Notes under the pieces: generated by a model
Told to the model about the DNA's origin: nothing
Seen by the model: the letters and a program-made list of their open reading frames with translations, nothing else
Databases searched by the model: none
Shown here: positions 1-26,948 of the stretch, piece after piece
How positions within the stretch are numbered: position 1 is the stretch's first letter
Layout of the letters: each line of letters opens with the position of its first letter
Origin: Metridium senile
Lineage: Eukaryota; Cnidaria; Anthozoa; Actiniaria; Metridiidae
Assembly (NCBI GenBank): GCA_949775045.1
Contig: OX459097.1
Coordinates: forward strand, 16,902,210-16,966,209
Length of the DNA stretch: 64,000 nucleotides
Direction of reading: 5' to 3'
Position numbers and translations under genes: made by a program

Positions 1-317
1 ACTCTCTTATAGATATGGTGTATGTATTAACACGTGACTGACATAAATATGTACGTTGAAAGTATTTCATTTATAAATATCTATTTATTGAAGTCTACTC
101 TGGTGTGTTTTCTTTGAAATTTCAAAAGAAGACTTATCTGCACATTTTGATATTTTGCATAAATTTATATTTGTGATTTAGTATATTTGATGTTTAAAAT
201 TTGAGTTTTTAATTAGTATTTTGATGTTTTTTAAAGACTTAATTATATATGTATTTATGTATTAGTTATGTATTTATATATTAGTTATGTATTTAATAGT
301 AGGTCTGCAAAGACTAA

Positions 318-14925
<14,608 letters not shown>

Positions 14926-15535
14926 CGAGTAGAATACTGGTAGATTCTAATCACCATAGCACGTACCTCAGTGTCCAATCGTCCAATCGCATCGTGTGGA
15001 GAGACTATTGGAAACTCAAGGGCTACCAAACACCACTCACTTGGTAGTCTTAAGATTTGCACAGAATGGAACGAATGGAATTTACACGAAACGTAGATGG
15101 CAAATATTGTCGGTTTAATAGACCTCTTTACCTTCCTTGTTTGTTGTCCCATTTCAGATCATGTGATGCTACTCTTGGGAATTGTTTCTTTCACATGTAA
15201 ATGATATAACACGTTCATCATAAAAGAGCAATTCTCAAGGTAATGACACGTGGTCAGAAATGGGCAATTTGCATACATTTGCATATTGTCAAGGCTGTCT
15301 TGGTTGTCTTGGTAATTAGTTTTGCTACAATCATGTTCAAAATAGATTGCGTCTTTTATTAGAATAACATTTTGCCTTTCCCCCACCCCTCTAAGTAATT
15401 TTTGGGGTTTTTGTCTGACATTTCCTGTTCATTGTAATACTTTACTTGCGCTAATTACAAGGCAAACGTAGTGGACAATTTTGAACATGACTGCAGCGCA
15501 TTTTTAATTTTAAAATAATTTTAGAATACAGTAAT
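14926..15535 (+). other. 3' flank / probable 3' UTR of NAMPT copy 1
   Basis: Sequence after the stop aligns well to 49697-50270 behind copy 2. Copy 2 has AATAAA at 49845-49850 where copy 1 reads AATGGA (15065-15070). No other canonical polyadenylation hexamer was noticed in this stretch of copy 1. Confidence 0.55.
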
Positions 15536-16035
15536 AGCCCACGTATGAGAACCTGGATTTTTCAATTTAGCCTAAATAGGTTCTTATAAGGCCTCTTCTA
15601 CACGAATCCGATCCGGCTGAAACCGCATAGAAATATTTGCGTCCACACGATTCCTGTTGATCGTTTCCTATTCAAAAGTATGCGGTTTCAGTGACCGGAT
15701 TCACTGGATTCATGTGGACGATAGGCCGATTCGCATCCAAAAGTATGCGGTTTCAAAAGTATCCGGATCTGTGTAGCCGGTGTCTAAGGTTCTTATAGAG
15801 TACAAACATTAAAAGCGTGCAACATAATTAGTACTAAATAGTGATATTTTATGCTAATTATATTGTTTTCAATTGTTTAATTAGCACTATTTAGTACTAA
15901 TTGGTTACTACTTGTTTCACGGTTATATTGTTTGCACTCTATAAATGGTATTTAAACCTTAATAGGTTCTTATGTGGAGGGGGCTTAAAATGAAAATCTT
16001 AGCCTAACAGGTTCTTAAAATCCCGGTTCTGGGTA
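15536..16035. mobile_element. Foldback element with nested insertion
   Basis: AGAACCTGGATTTTTC at the left and GAAAATCTTAGCCTAACAGG...CCCGGTTCTGGG at the right are inverted. A TTAGTACTAAATAGTG hairpin (15820-15900) and a second MITE (15590-15785) sit inside. It is present beside copy 1 only. Confidence 0.6.
15590..15785. mobile_element. MITE, TCTACACGAATCCG family, copy a
   Basis: It carries CTACACGAATCCGATCCGGC at one end and TATCCGGATCTGTGTAG at the other, with AAAAGTATGCGGTTTC inside. Four more copies lie at 17622-17819, 28135-28298, 29492-29699 and 43896-44092. Confidence 0.85.
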
Positions 16036-16360
16036 TGTGCTGGCAAAATACTTTGTTATAAGGAAAATAACAAGAGGATGTATAATATACATATTCATTG
16101 TCGGGTTCCATGATAGACCTAATTGGCTAACACGTTGCTATGTATGTTTCCATCCAATTCAAAACCTCTGGGAATAAAAACGTTTGTTCCAAACATAGGC
16201 GTTCTTTTGGCTTTTTGGAGAATTTAGGATGTTGGGCTTCCTGTGTTAATTTTATGACCGCGCGAAATATGGAGCTTAGCCAAAATTGGAGTGTAGGGGG
16301 GAGGGGGGAGGGAAAGAAGGTTACCTGTTAAATCCATAAGACAATGGACCTTATCCTTTT

Positions 16361-16495
16361 ACTCCGACGAAAGGCTAAAGCTCGAAACGTCAGTCAACAT
16401 TTTTTACGGTGTTTCAAATTTCATTATATTACCTATCATTTATATCAAACACCGACGCAGCCTATACTACTGAGTTTACTCGCTAGTTTCCACTT
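16361..16495. mobile_element. End fragment of an inverted-repeat element, hammerhead-like motif
   Basis: It contains CCGACGA, a short pairing stretch GGCTAAAGCTC, then GAAACGTCAG, followed by the CAAATTTCATTATATTACCT end also present at 2598-3718 and 41195-41400. The motif resembles, but does not satisfy, a hammerhead core. Confidence 0.5.
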
Positions 16496-16689
16496 ATTCC
16501 AAAAAGATTGAATTGGGCCAAAACGTACATAGCAATGCGTTAACCGGTTTGGGATATTGCATGGGGAACCCGAGGGAATTCTACTGGTATTGAGTGTATA
16601 GACATTTCTAAACTAGATGCACAATATAAAGTAAATACACAGCAAACTATATTTATTATCATTGACGTCTTTTCATAAAGCAGTCATGA

Positions 16690-16965
16690 TGTAAACAATT
16701 TCAATAAAAAAATGTATTGTTATAGGGACTTAGCAGTCATGATGTAAACAAGTTCAATAAAAAAATGTATTGTTATAGGGACTTAGCAGTCATGATGTAA
16801 ACAAGTTCAATAAAAAAATGTATTGTTATAGGGACTTAGCAGTCATGATGTAAACAAGTTCAATAAAAAAATGTATTGTTATAGGGACTTAGCAGTTATG
16901 TAAACAAGTTCAATAAAAAAATGTATTGTTATAGGGACTTAGCAGTTATGTAAACAAGTTCTTTT
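16690..16965. repeat. 53-bp minisatellite, about five units, copy 1 flank
   Basis: The unit is GTCATGATGTAAACAAGTTC AATAAAAAAATG TATTGTTATAGGGACTTAGCA; the last units have a small deletion. The equivalent flank of copy 2 (52246-52300) has a single diverged unit. Confidence 0.92.
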
Positions 16966-17185
16966 TTGTGAAGGGTATATACCTATTTCAAAAAGGTTCT
17001 CCAAGGTGATATACCATTTCAAGACGGAAAGGATTTATGGGTGTAGTGTAATTTTACTTTTAAATTTCATAATTTCTGATCATTAATAACAACAACTCAC
17101 TATATTTCTTTTGGAAAAGTAGTGTCGGATCCTTTTCACGATATTTTAATGGCCTTTCAGGGCAAGCTGGAAGAGAATTACAGCG

Positions 17186-17490
17186 GTTCTCAGTCACACG
17201 TGCACCGCACCGCACGCATAAAAAGCACCGCTATAAAACGTGAAGTTGCATGTGGACGTCAATCAAACTGTGTTTACAAGAAGCATGGTGTTTTTACTTC
17301 AGTCGGTTGCGAAACATGTCTGAATCCGACGAAGAGGTTGTTGTAGGAATTCAGACATGTTTTGCAACCCGATTGAAGTAAAAACACCATGCGTCTTGTA
17401 AACACAATTTGATTGACGTCCACCAACTTCACGTTTTATAGCGGTGCTTTTTATGCGAGCGGTGCACGTGCATGTGACTGAGAACTGCAG
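17186..17490. repeat. 305-bp near-perfect palindrome
   Basis: Arms of about 140 bp, from TTACAGCGGTTCTCAGTCAC to GTGACTGAGAACTGCAGTA, surround a short centre near 17330. Pairs include CACGTTTTATAGCGGTGCTT and its complement. Mismatches are few. It looks like a foldback transposon with no gene. Confidence 0.88.
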
Positions 17491-17621
17491 TAGCAATTAA
17501 AAATCAGTAAATCATTTATTTATATAGTTTCATACAAATAATACCAACATGATATGTGTGTCCACTATTACCTAGTCATGTACATTCTTTACCTGTCTAT
17601 ATTTTTAACGTATGACATCTA

Positions 17622-17819
17622 GGCCTCGTCTACACGAATCCGATCCGGCTGAAACCGCATAGAAATATTTGCGTCCACACGAAGTCGCGTATCCGGAGGA
17701 TTCAAGTAAAAGTATGCGGTTTCGGTGACCGGATTCACTGGATTCGTGTGGACGATAGGCCGATTCGCATCAAAAAGTATGCGGTTTCAAAAGTATCCGG
17801 ATCCGTGTAGACGGGGTCC
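17622..17819. mobile_element. MITE, TCTACACGAATCCG family, copy b
   Basis: A 198-bp element from GGCCTCGTCTACACGAATCC to GGATCCGTGTAGACGGGGTC C, with TA directly outside each end. It is the cleanest member of the family. Confidence 0.9.
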
Positions 17820-18164
17820 TAGTAGAGTGCATTCAGTAAAAGCATGAACCACTAATTACTAAATTGTGCAAAGTAGTGCTAGTTGAACAATAGAAAACAA
17901 TAAAAGAAAGAGTTATATGGTAAATTAATTGTATGACAGGATTAAGATGTTTCGTGGTAGAATAAGATAGTGAACCCCAAGAATCGGCCACCGAAATATC
18001 AGCCCACAGTGCCTATCTCAATGAGGTGGCTGTATTAAGGCAGTGCATGATATGAATATGTGGACTGCTGGGCACTAATGAATTAAAGCTGGTATACTCT
18101 ACGGAAAATGTTTGAGCATCGAAACTGGCTGCAATATATGTAACAGGCAGTGCAATATTAGGGG

Positions 18165-18240
18165 TGGCTGCTGTACACTAGTGTTTTTATCTTATTCAAC
18201 AAAAATTGCTATCATAATCAGTTTTTATCTGATAAATTTA
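18165..18240. repeat. Segment shared (inverted) with 31608-31675
   Basis: GCTGCTGTACACTAGTGTTT TTATC and the following 50 bp equal the complement of sequence at the edge of the Penelope-like fragment in intron 1 of copy 2. Both then run into TA-rich DNA, so it is probably the terminus of a retroelement or its target repeat. Confidence 0.7.
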
Positions 18241-18261
18241 TATATATATATACAATATATA

Positions 18262-18512
18262 CAGTCATTTACAAAAATTCTGACCGTACAAGTATATAAG
18301 TATATATGTATATAGATATGTAGGTAATTCTGCCTTTAAACGCTCCAATATTTTTCAGAATTCATTCAATGACATGTAGTAAGCATCATTGAAGTATTAT
18401 GGATGGTTCTGATAGTACCAAGAGCGCTTAAAAGCACTCAAAGGCATAAATAAACATTACCTACAATGCACCCGATATACTTGGATGCGGTCAAAATTTT
18501 TGCAAACGACTG
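18262..18512. mobile_element. TA-flanked MITE, Tc1/mariner-like
   Basis: The ends CAGTCATTTACAAAAATTCT and TCAAAATTTTTGCAAACGACTG are inverted and flanked by TA. 251 bp, no transposase. It sits in a TA-rich target next to the retroelement end. Confidence 0.8.
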
Positions 18513-18629
<117 letters not shown>

Positions 18630-18719
18630 TATATAATAATTATGTAATTATTTGTAGCATCTTTTAACTTTTCTTGACTGAAATGAATTCTTCAGCTTAA
18701 AAATGTTCTCTTTAACTTT

Positions 18720-19125
<406 letters not shown>

Positions 19126-19126
19126 T

Positions 19127-19193
19127 CCGATCTGTATCCGATATACAACGGCTCGTCTTCGACTCGCCGTTGTATATCGGATACAGATCGGCC
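19127..19193. repeat. Short palindrome, ~27-bp arms
   Basis: CCGATCTGTATCCGATATAC and its complement surround a CTCGTCTTCGACTCG centre. The simpler CCGATCTGTATGAGAT version occurs at 23490-23530 and 61950-61980. Confidence 0.85.
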
Positions 19194-19231
19194 GCTCATA
19201 TTGTATATATTACATATATATATATATATAT

Positions 19232-19536
<305 letters not shown>

Positions 19537-20004
19537 GAGGTCTAGTTCAGAAGAAACTTTAGCCTGTTGATTAAAGTTTGTCCTTTCTTGATCTGTGAGG
19601 TCTTTCCAGGCTGAAGCTGCTGCTGCTTTGTTTTTTTTTTAAGCTAATTGTGAGCTAGCCATTGTACTTCTGAAATGAAATGTCCACACATATTTTATTC
19701 CATCTCCTTTACCCTCCATTCCATAATTTCCATAGAGTGCATGCCTTGAAAACGATTTTTAACATGATCAATTGAGGTATTTCGGATTGGCTGTGAAAGC
19801 ACTACATATTGGTACTCGTGAAGGACAGCCTGAAAGATAGCCTGAAGGATAGCCATTATCAATATCAACCGTATTTTGGTCAATACGTATGAATTCATGC
19901 GTATACCGCATCAATTCTTTAAATTTCATTTATATATGAGTGTGAAAAAATTACCTGACTTGAAATATTCACCACAAAACAGTTATAACCTGAAGCAGCC
20001 TTAG

Positions 20005-20510
20005 TATATCACAGGGAAAGTCTCTATCTAATCCCATATAGTGATTGATCAAGGGATTATCCTAGTCTATCCAATCCAACTGGGATTGTTCAGTTGGGAA
20101 CAGCTGATCAATCCTACGTGGGATTGACTCTGGATTGCACACAACTGATCAATCCTATATGCGGATTAGACAGAGGATTGTACAGTAATCCCATATGGGA
20201 TTGATCAAGGTATTGATCTACTCTACCCAATCCCACAGAGGATTGCACAGAGCAATACAATCCCACAGAGGATTGCACAGAGCAATACAATCCCACAGAG
20301 GATTGTACAGGGGATAGGACAGAACAATACAATCCCACAGTAATATTGTCAAAGGTATTGGTCAGTTCAAATCAATCCCACAGAGGATTGTACAGGGGAT
20401 AGGACAGAACAATACAATCCCACAGTAATATTGTCCAAGGTATTGGTCAGTTCAGATCCATCCCACAGAGGATTGTACAGGGGATATCCCAGAATACAAT
20501 CCAACAATAA
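20005..20510. repeat. Irregular tandem repeat of CAATCCCACAGAGGATTG
   Basis: Short palindromic units (AATCCCATATGGGATT, AATCCCACAGAGGATT) recur with spacers such as GGGATAGGACAGAACAATAC; one ~85-bp unit is duplicated. Confidence 0.85.
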
Positions 20511-20514
20511 ACAA

Positions 20515-21565
20515 TAAAATTATGCCTTGTACTACATGTAGCTAGCGTATTTCTTAGTTCAAGTAAATGACAAAACAAAATATTTCTATTAAAATGTTTA
20601 TTGCAAAAAAATAAATCTAACATTTCAATATACCTATTACTTAGACAACAACAATAAACATGTAGTGATTTATAAATAGCTCAACTTATTATAATAGCTA
20701 AAATGACATACTTTCTGCATTTGTTAATACTGTAATACCTCCTTGATAATTGCAATGGCTATCTTAACTTTTAATACAGTTATAAAAAGAAATTTTTGAC
20801 ACCAGGAAATCAAATTCTAAAGAATTCAAAATGCCTCTAATCACGCTGCCACGTGGTAGTGCAACACCTCTTTATCAACATCAACATTGATCAGTTATTT
20901 GTTCATATATCTTATGACACAACACCTTACTTATACTTATTTCATGCATAGATAATGAACTATCACAACAAAATACAACAATGGATCCTCCTCTGATATT
21001 TTTGGAACATAACAATATACATATATATAGATGAAAAGGGCTCCTGAAAATGTTGAAATGTAGCACATCAAGAAATTATGGCCACAGCTCAAAAATATAT
21101 ATATTTTTATAATAACAGGCCCCCATTTAAATCTGTTTGCTCATTGGTCCACTTCATTTCCATCATTCATGTAATGTCAAGTGTCATTGGAACTTTTGAC
21201 GAGGAACAGACTAAAATTGATCAAAACCTTACAATGACATTTTTAGAGAGCTAAGGCTGCAAAAAAGGAGTGAAAACAACTTGAATCAATATTACGAAGG
21301 TTCTTAGCTTTGGTTACAAGATATAGAAAAAATAGTCCACAAAATAGTTTTATGTAGAAATAGGCCGTATGGGTATATGTGGTTTTGAAAGTCAGTTGAA
21401 CTTTGGTCAAGAAGTGTGAGTGATATGTTTTGACAAGTAGCTGGTAGAGATTTTCGTTATTGGGAGATGAAAGTCTCTAATTTTCATATCTCTCATAATG
21501 ATATGATGAAAGACTATATCTGTTAGTACGAAATTTCATGTTAAAGTAAAGACTATTTTGCAATC
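20515..21565. other. Intergenic, no gene seen
   Basis: AT-rich sequence without a supported exon, RNA gene or clear repeat. Confidence 0.7.
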
Positions 21566-21569
21566 TACC

Positions 21570-21969
21570 CACAGGGACCCCTAATCAATAAAAAATTATG
21601 GGTAAAATAGATGAAAAACGCGCGCGCATGCAATTGTTCATCGCTTGGGCTTCCTGTGTCGACTACTGCTCCTTATATCTGTTGGGCTTCCTGTGGCAGC
21701 CGTTGCTTGGTAACTTGTCCACCCCTTGTGATAATATATATGTCACATATTACTAAACTAGAGAGATTTGCGGAGAAAAGCTACGCGAGAAAAGTTTTTG
21801 AGTTTTGCCATTCGTCAGCCATTCGTCACCAAGCAACGGCGGCCACAGGAAGCCCACCAGATATCACGAGCAGTAGTCGAAACAGGAAGCCCAAGTGAAG
21901 AACAATTGCATGCGCGCGCGTTTTTCGTCTATTTTATTAATAATTATTGATTGATTAGGGGTCCCTGTG
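21570..21969. mobile_element. 400-bp foldback transposon with ATCTACC target duplication
   Basis: It starts CACAGGGACCCCTAATCAAT and ends ATTGATT AGGGGTCCCTGTG. The arms pair nearly throughout, including AAACGCGCGCGCATGCAATT and TTGGGCTTCCTGTG. ATCTACC lies at 21563-21569 and again at 21970-21976. Confidence 0.88.
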
Positions 21970-21976
21970 ATCTACC

Positions 21977-23129
21977 TGACAATTTATTTATTGCGAGACA
22001 CATAAACTACCATTAGAAGCCACAAGTGATAAGTGACATGGTTCAGATCGACCAGATCGCTCTGTTGAAGCCGTTGTTGATATTTGACAAATGATTTGAA
22101 ATTTACAACTGAAAGTAACTTTGAAACAGTTTAAATCAGTGTAAAGAAGGCAACAATGTTTAATATCAATTAAATTTGACTTGCCTAAATAGCTATATAA
22201 TCTCTGGCTCAGGCGTATCTTGCAGTATTTCAGTCGTAATTTATTACACCCGGAATTTCAGGGTATTTTGCAGTCATGTGACCAGTCGATGCCAGGGCCA
22301 TTTCCCGCCCCACCCAAAAGCGAAGGGAGAGGGCCTCAGGATGTAATAGTATTGGGTATGCTCATTGTATCTCTCAGGGAATGAAGATCAGCAATTTATA
22401 ATTTCAACATTTCTTGGTATTTTTTAGGGTATCGAAATAGCAAAATTCCATCTTTATAGTTTTATGATTTTATGTGGTTCAACAAATTGTTCATGCCAGG
22501 TCCTTTTTAAAAGATTTTTGGTATATTTCAGGGGTGATTTTGAAAATTCCTGGTATGCGATACCCCCCCCCCCCCCCCCCTTGGGAGCAAGCATTTCTTT
22601 TTTTTTAATATTTTATAATTTATTTATGTTTACTTAATATTATTGTACTCTTTCTCTCTTGGGACTGTATTAGAGATATATATGTACATGTAAAAATAAA
22701 GAAATTCAATAAAAACATTTAGCAAAGGTTATGAGAAAATTGACAAATTTATTTATTTATTCAATTATTTATTTGTTTATTTTATCCATTGATTATCCTT
22801 ATAAATCATGACTTGACATCTACATATTTTAATATATTTGGACTTTTTATTCAAATGTGAGGATATTTTTATATATTTTTTTTATGTAAATTGCAAGATG
22901 CTATAGAATATAAATCAGATCCTATCTGACTCGTGAATGGCCAATACCGATTTGTTTTTGGATTAAAACTCTAGATGAAAAAATGGTTAATTTTTTTTCG
23001 ACTACGTAGAAATATATATAGGTTTATGTTCACATATGGTATGGTCCAATGAGTGGGAATTGATATATAAATGACTATTCAAACTTGAATTATAAAACTC
23101 ATTAATGTATCATGATAATTTAAAAAAGA
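21977..23129. other. Intergenic, no gene seen; C homopolymer
   Basis: AT-rich sequence. The only notable feature is an uninterrupted C run at 22562-22580, preceded by GGTATGCGATA. Confidence 0.7.
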
Positions 23130-23137
23130 AATGACAA

Positions 23138-23277
23138 CCACACCACACCACACCACACCACACCACACCACACCACACCACACCACACCACACCACACCA
23201 CACCACACCACACCACACCACACCACACCACACCACACCACACCACACCACACCACACCACACCACACCACACCACA
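23138..23277. repeat. (CCACA)n pentanucleotide microsatellite
   Basis: About 28 units of CCACA, followed by three TTGGG units at 23280-23296. A small CCACA relic lies at 23338-23350. Confidence 0.97.
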
Positions 23278-23359
23278 GGGTTGGGTTGGGTTGGGTATCA
23301 CCCCATCCTGAACAAAACATTGTTTCACGTTAAACATCACACCACACCACATCGCACTG

Positions 23360-23560
23360 TACGGTGACGAAGGTTGTATTTTAGATACAAAATCGCCCTG
23401 GTAAGTTTTAATTTTTTTCGACAATTTCGACAATTTTAGTAAAATATGAAAGAACTAGCGTTGGAGTTTCATAAGTACTATACAATATTCGCGTCCGATC
23501 TGTATGAGATTATCCATACAGATCGCCCGCTCATATTGTATATATTACCTAAAAAAGTAA
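23360..23560 (-). repeat. Dispersed repeat family, inverted member
   Basis: It shares GAAAGAACTAGCGTTGGAGT, TACAATATTCGCGTCCGATC and GCTCATATTGTATATATTAC with 18925-19210 and 61930-62060. Confidence 0.75.
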
Positions 23561-23681
23561 TAAGTACTTATTGACCGTGAGTGGGAGGGCCGTACGGGAA
23601 AATATTTGGCTCGCGGTCATGACGTACGGAACGAGCGCAGCCCGACCTAACTCAGTCAATAAGTTTTTTATCATATGACCA

Positions 23682-26600
23682 CAGGCAGCCCAACTATTCT
23701 CTTTGAAGATTTTTTTTAATGACAATAAAGTTATTTTTAACCGCGCGCCGAGCGAGATACATATTGAACGCGCGAGTGGGGTTCCTGTGGTGTATTTGTT
23801 TGAATGCGTGCGGATGGGATTCCTGTGGCTTTTTGCAAGCAATCATTCGTCGCGTCAAAGTCGCGCGGTATCGAAGAGGGAGGTATTTAGACAAGGTATG
23901 AAACTCGGTCACGTGACAAATTTAGTTTCGCGCGTAGTAAATCAGCCATGGGAGAAAATTTTAATTTTTCTTCGAATATATAAACTTTACGTTGATCTTC
24001 AACTACGGTAAAAGTATGATCAACTCGGAAATCAGCAAATGGGTTCAAATAATTTAAAAAAAAGGCAGCATGGAGTCGAGGTTCTTTCCAGGTTGCTAGG
24101 GCAGAGTTTTCGGTAAACAGTCGGATTTTACAATCGTGGAGCAATCGTGAAAATATCGATCGAGCCGCGGTGTTGTGAAATACCACATTCACCGAAAAAG
24201 TTGGCGATTACTTTCTTGCATTTTGCTTATGGATTGTTAAAATGACTTTAAATTGAAAATTAGAATATATGAGAATGTATTTTATTGTGGAAATCATGGG
24301 CTGGCGAAGGGAGAGTCGAAAAGATCGTGATTTGCACTACATTCGCTGCTAGCTACAATGAGTTTAGCTTAACACTCAAAACACCTGATTCAAGTGAGCA
24401 CTTGTACATGCTTTTGAAGTCACCGATGCTCTTCACTATTACGAAAACCTGGAGAAAGTTTTTCTAGTAGTTCTGGTGTGTGCAGGTAATGATTGGAGTT
24501 GAAGTTTTTATGTCAAAACGACTGATATTGTCTTGTACAAACCAACTAACAGCCGAGCTAAACGGTGAATTTGTGATGGCCGCTTTGCAAAGTTTTCCAC
24601 GCTTGAAACAAGCTCAACTTTATTTCGTGTTTAGTTAGTTAGCGGTTCCAACAATAGTAAATATGTTATGAAAGTGTGAAGCGTTTACAATTGTATTTTA
24701 TAAGCTATTGCCGAAAAACGTTAGCTAAAACACAACATTTACGGATCATAAATACACTTTGAAGGAAAATCTCTTCACATTGTAAAATACACTATAGTTA
24801 TATTTCAAATAAACATGGAAATAAATTTCACATACTGATCTGTTTGTTCTTGTTGGTTTTAAAAGTGTACTCAGTGTAAATCCCTATGAGAAAAACAACA
24901 CTTTTTGTTTTGAAAGAAAAGTTTTAACAATATTTTTTTTTCGGCGAGTCAGTCGATTGCTTCACTGCGAACTTTCGGCGCTCGTCGTTGAATTTCCGTG
25001 AGATTTTCGTGCCCTAGCAAGCTGGAAAGCACATCTATCCATCCACGCCATCGAGTTTCACACCTTGTCAAGATCACAGGCAGCCCAACTATTTTCTTTG
25101 AGGATTTTTTTTAATGACAATAAAGTTATTTTTAACCGCGCGCCGAGCGAAATACATATTGAGCGCGCGGTTGGGGTTCCTGTGGTGTATTTGTTTGAAA
25201 GCTCGCGGATGGGATTCCTGTGGCTTTTTTTGCAAGCAATTTTTCGGTCGCGCGGAATCGCACGTACGACAAAAAGATCGAAGAAAGTAGTATCTTGATA
25301 CAAGGTGTGAAACTCGATGGCGTGGATGGATAGATGTGCGCCGCAGATTGCTAGGGCACGGAAATCTCACGGAAATTCAACGACGAGCGCCGAAAGTTCG
25401 CCGTGAAGCAATCGACTGACTCGCCGAAAAAAAAATGTTGTTAAAACTTTTCTTTCAAAACAAAAAGTGTTGTTTTTCTCATAGGGATTTACACTGAGTA
25501 CACTTTTAAAACCAACAAGAACAAACAGATCAGTATGTGAAATTTATTTCCATGTTTATTTGAAATATAACTTTAGTTTATTTGACAATGTGAAGAGATT
25601 TTCATTCAAAGTGTATTTATAGAATCCGTAAATGTTGTGTTTTAGCTAAAGTTTTTCGGCAATATATAGCTTATAAAATACAATTGTAAACGCTTCACAC
25701 TTTCAAAACATATTTTCTATTCTTAGTGTTGGAACCGCTATAACTATGTAAGTGTTCACAAAATAAAGTTGAGCTTTTTTCAAGCTTGGAAAACTTCGCA
25801 AAGCGGCCATCACAAATTCACTGTTTAGCTCGGCTGTAAGTTGGTTTGTACAAGACAATATCAGTCGTTTTGACATAAAAACTTCAACTCCAATCATTAC
25901 CTGCACATACCAGAACTACTAGAAAAACTTTCTCCAGGTCTTCGTAATAGTGAAGAGCATCTGTTACTTCAAAAGCATGACTTGAATCAGCTGTTTTGAG
26001 TGTTAAGCTAAACTCATTGTAGCTAGCTAGTAGCAAATGCAGTGCAAATCACGATCTTTTCGACTTTCCCTTCGCCAGCCCATGATTTCCGAAATAAAAT
26101 ACATTCTCCTGTATTGTAATTTTCAATTTAAAGTCATTTTAACAATCCATAAGTTAAATGCAAGAAAGTAATCGCCAACTTTTTCTGTGAATGTGGTATC
26201 TATTTCGCAACACCGCCGCTCGATCGATATTTTCACGATTGCTCCACGATTGTAAAAATCCGACTGAAACCGGAAGTCCCTGCCCTAGCAACCTGCGGCG
26301 CACCTCGGTTCCATGCTGCCCTTTTTATAAATTAATTTTGACCCCTTTGCAGAGGTCGGAGATTATCATACTTTTTACTGTAGTTGAAGATCAACATAAA
26401 GTTTATATAATCGGAAAAAAATTAAAATTTTCTCACATGGCTGATTTACTACGCGCGAAACTAAATTTGTCACGTGACCGAGTTTCATACCTTGTCAAAA
26501 TACCTCCCTCTTCAACACCGCGCGACTTTGACGAAAAATTGCTTGTTAAAAGCCACAGGAATCCCATCCGCGAGCTTTCAAACAAATACACCACAGGAAC

Positions 26601-26926
26601 CCCACCCGCGCGCTCAATATGTATTTCGCTCGGCGCGCTGTTAAAAATAACTTTATTGTCATTAAAAAAAATCCTCAAAGACAATAGTTGGGCTGCCTGT
26701 GGTCAAGATACTACTTTCTTCGATTTTTCTGTCGTACGTGCGATTCCGCGCGACCGAAAAATTGCTTGCAAAAAGCCACAGGAATCCCATCCGCGAGCTT
26801 TCAAACAAACAAACCACAGGAACCCCACCCGCGCGCTCAATATGTATTTCGCTCGGCGCGCGGTTAAAAATAACTTTATTGTCATTAAAAAAAATTATCA
26901 AAGAGAATAGTTGGGCTGCCTGTGAT
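23682..26926. mobile_element. 3.2-kb giant imperfect inverted repeat (composite foldback element)
   Basis: Both outer ends are CACAGGCAGCCCAACTATTC (left) and its complement (right). The left arm (about 23685-25075) and right arm (about 25290-26700) are inverted copies over about 1.4 kb, including CCAACTTTTTC / GAAAAAGTTGG, GTCACGTGAC and TTTCGGCGCTCG. A ~185-bp end module occurs four times: forward at 23685 and 25078, inverted ending near 26702 and 26924. The central and rightmost copies carry the same extra tail (AGTATCTTGA). Frames inside are pieces of the repeat and I see no transposase. Confidence 0.85.
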
Positions 26927-26948
26927 ATAACCCACACTTTTTAATTTA

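Noticed and set aside
23138..23277. Possible CRISPR-like or telomeric array
   Set aside because: Five-base units with no spacers; a simple microsatellite in an animal genome.
26191..26910. 239-codon frame on the plus strand
   Set aside because: It lies entirely in the right arm of the giant inverted repeat, shows no domain, and fragments of it appear in other frames in the left arm.
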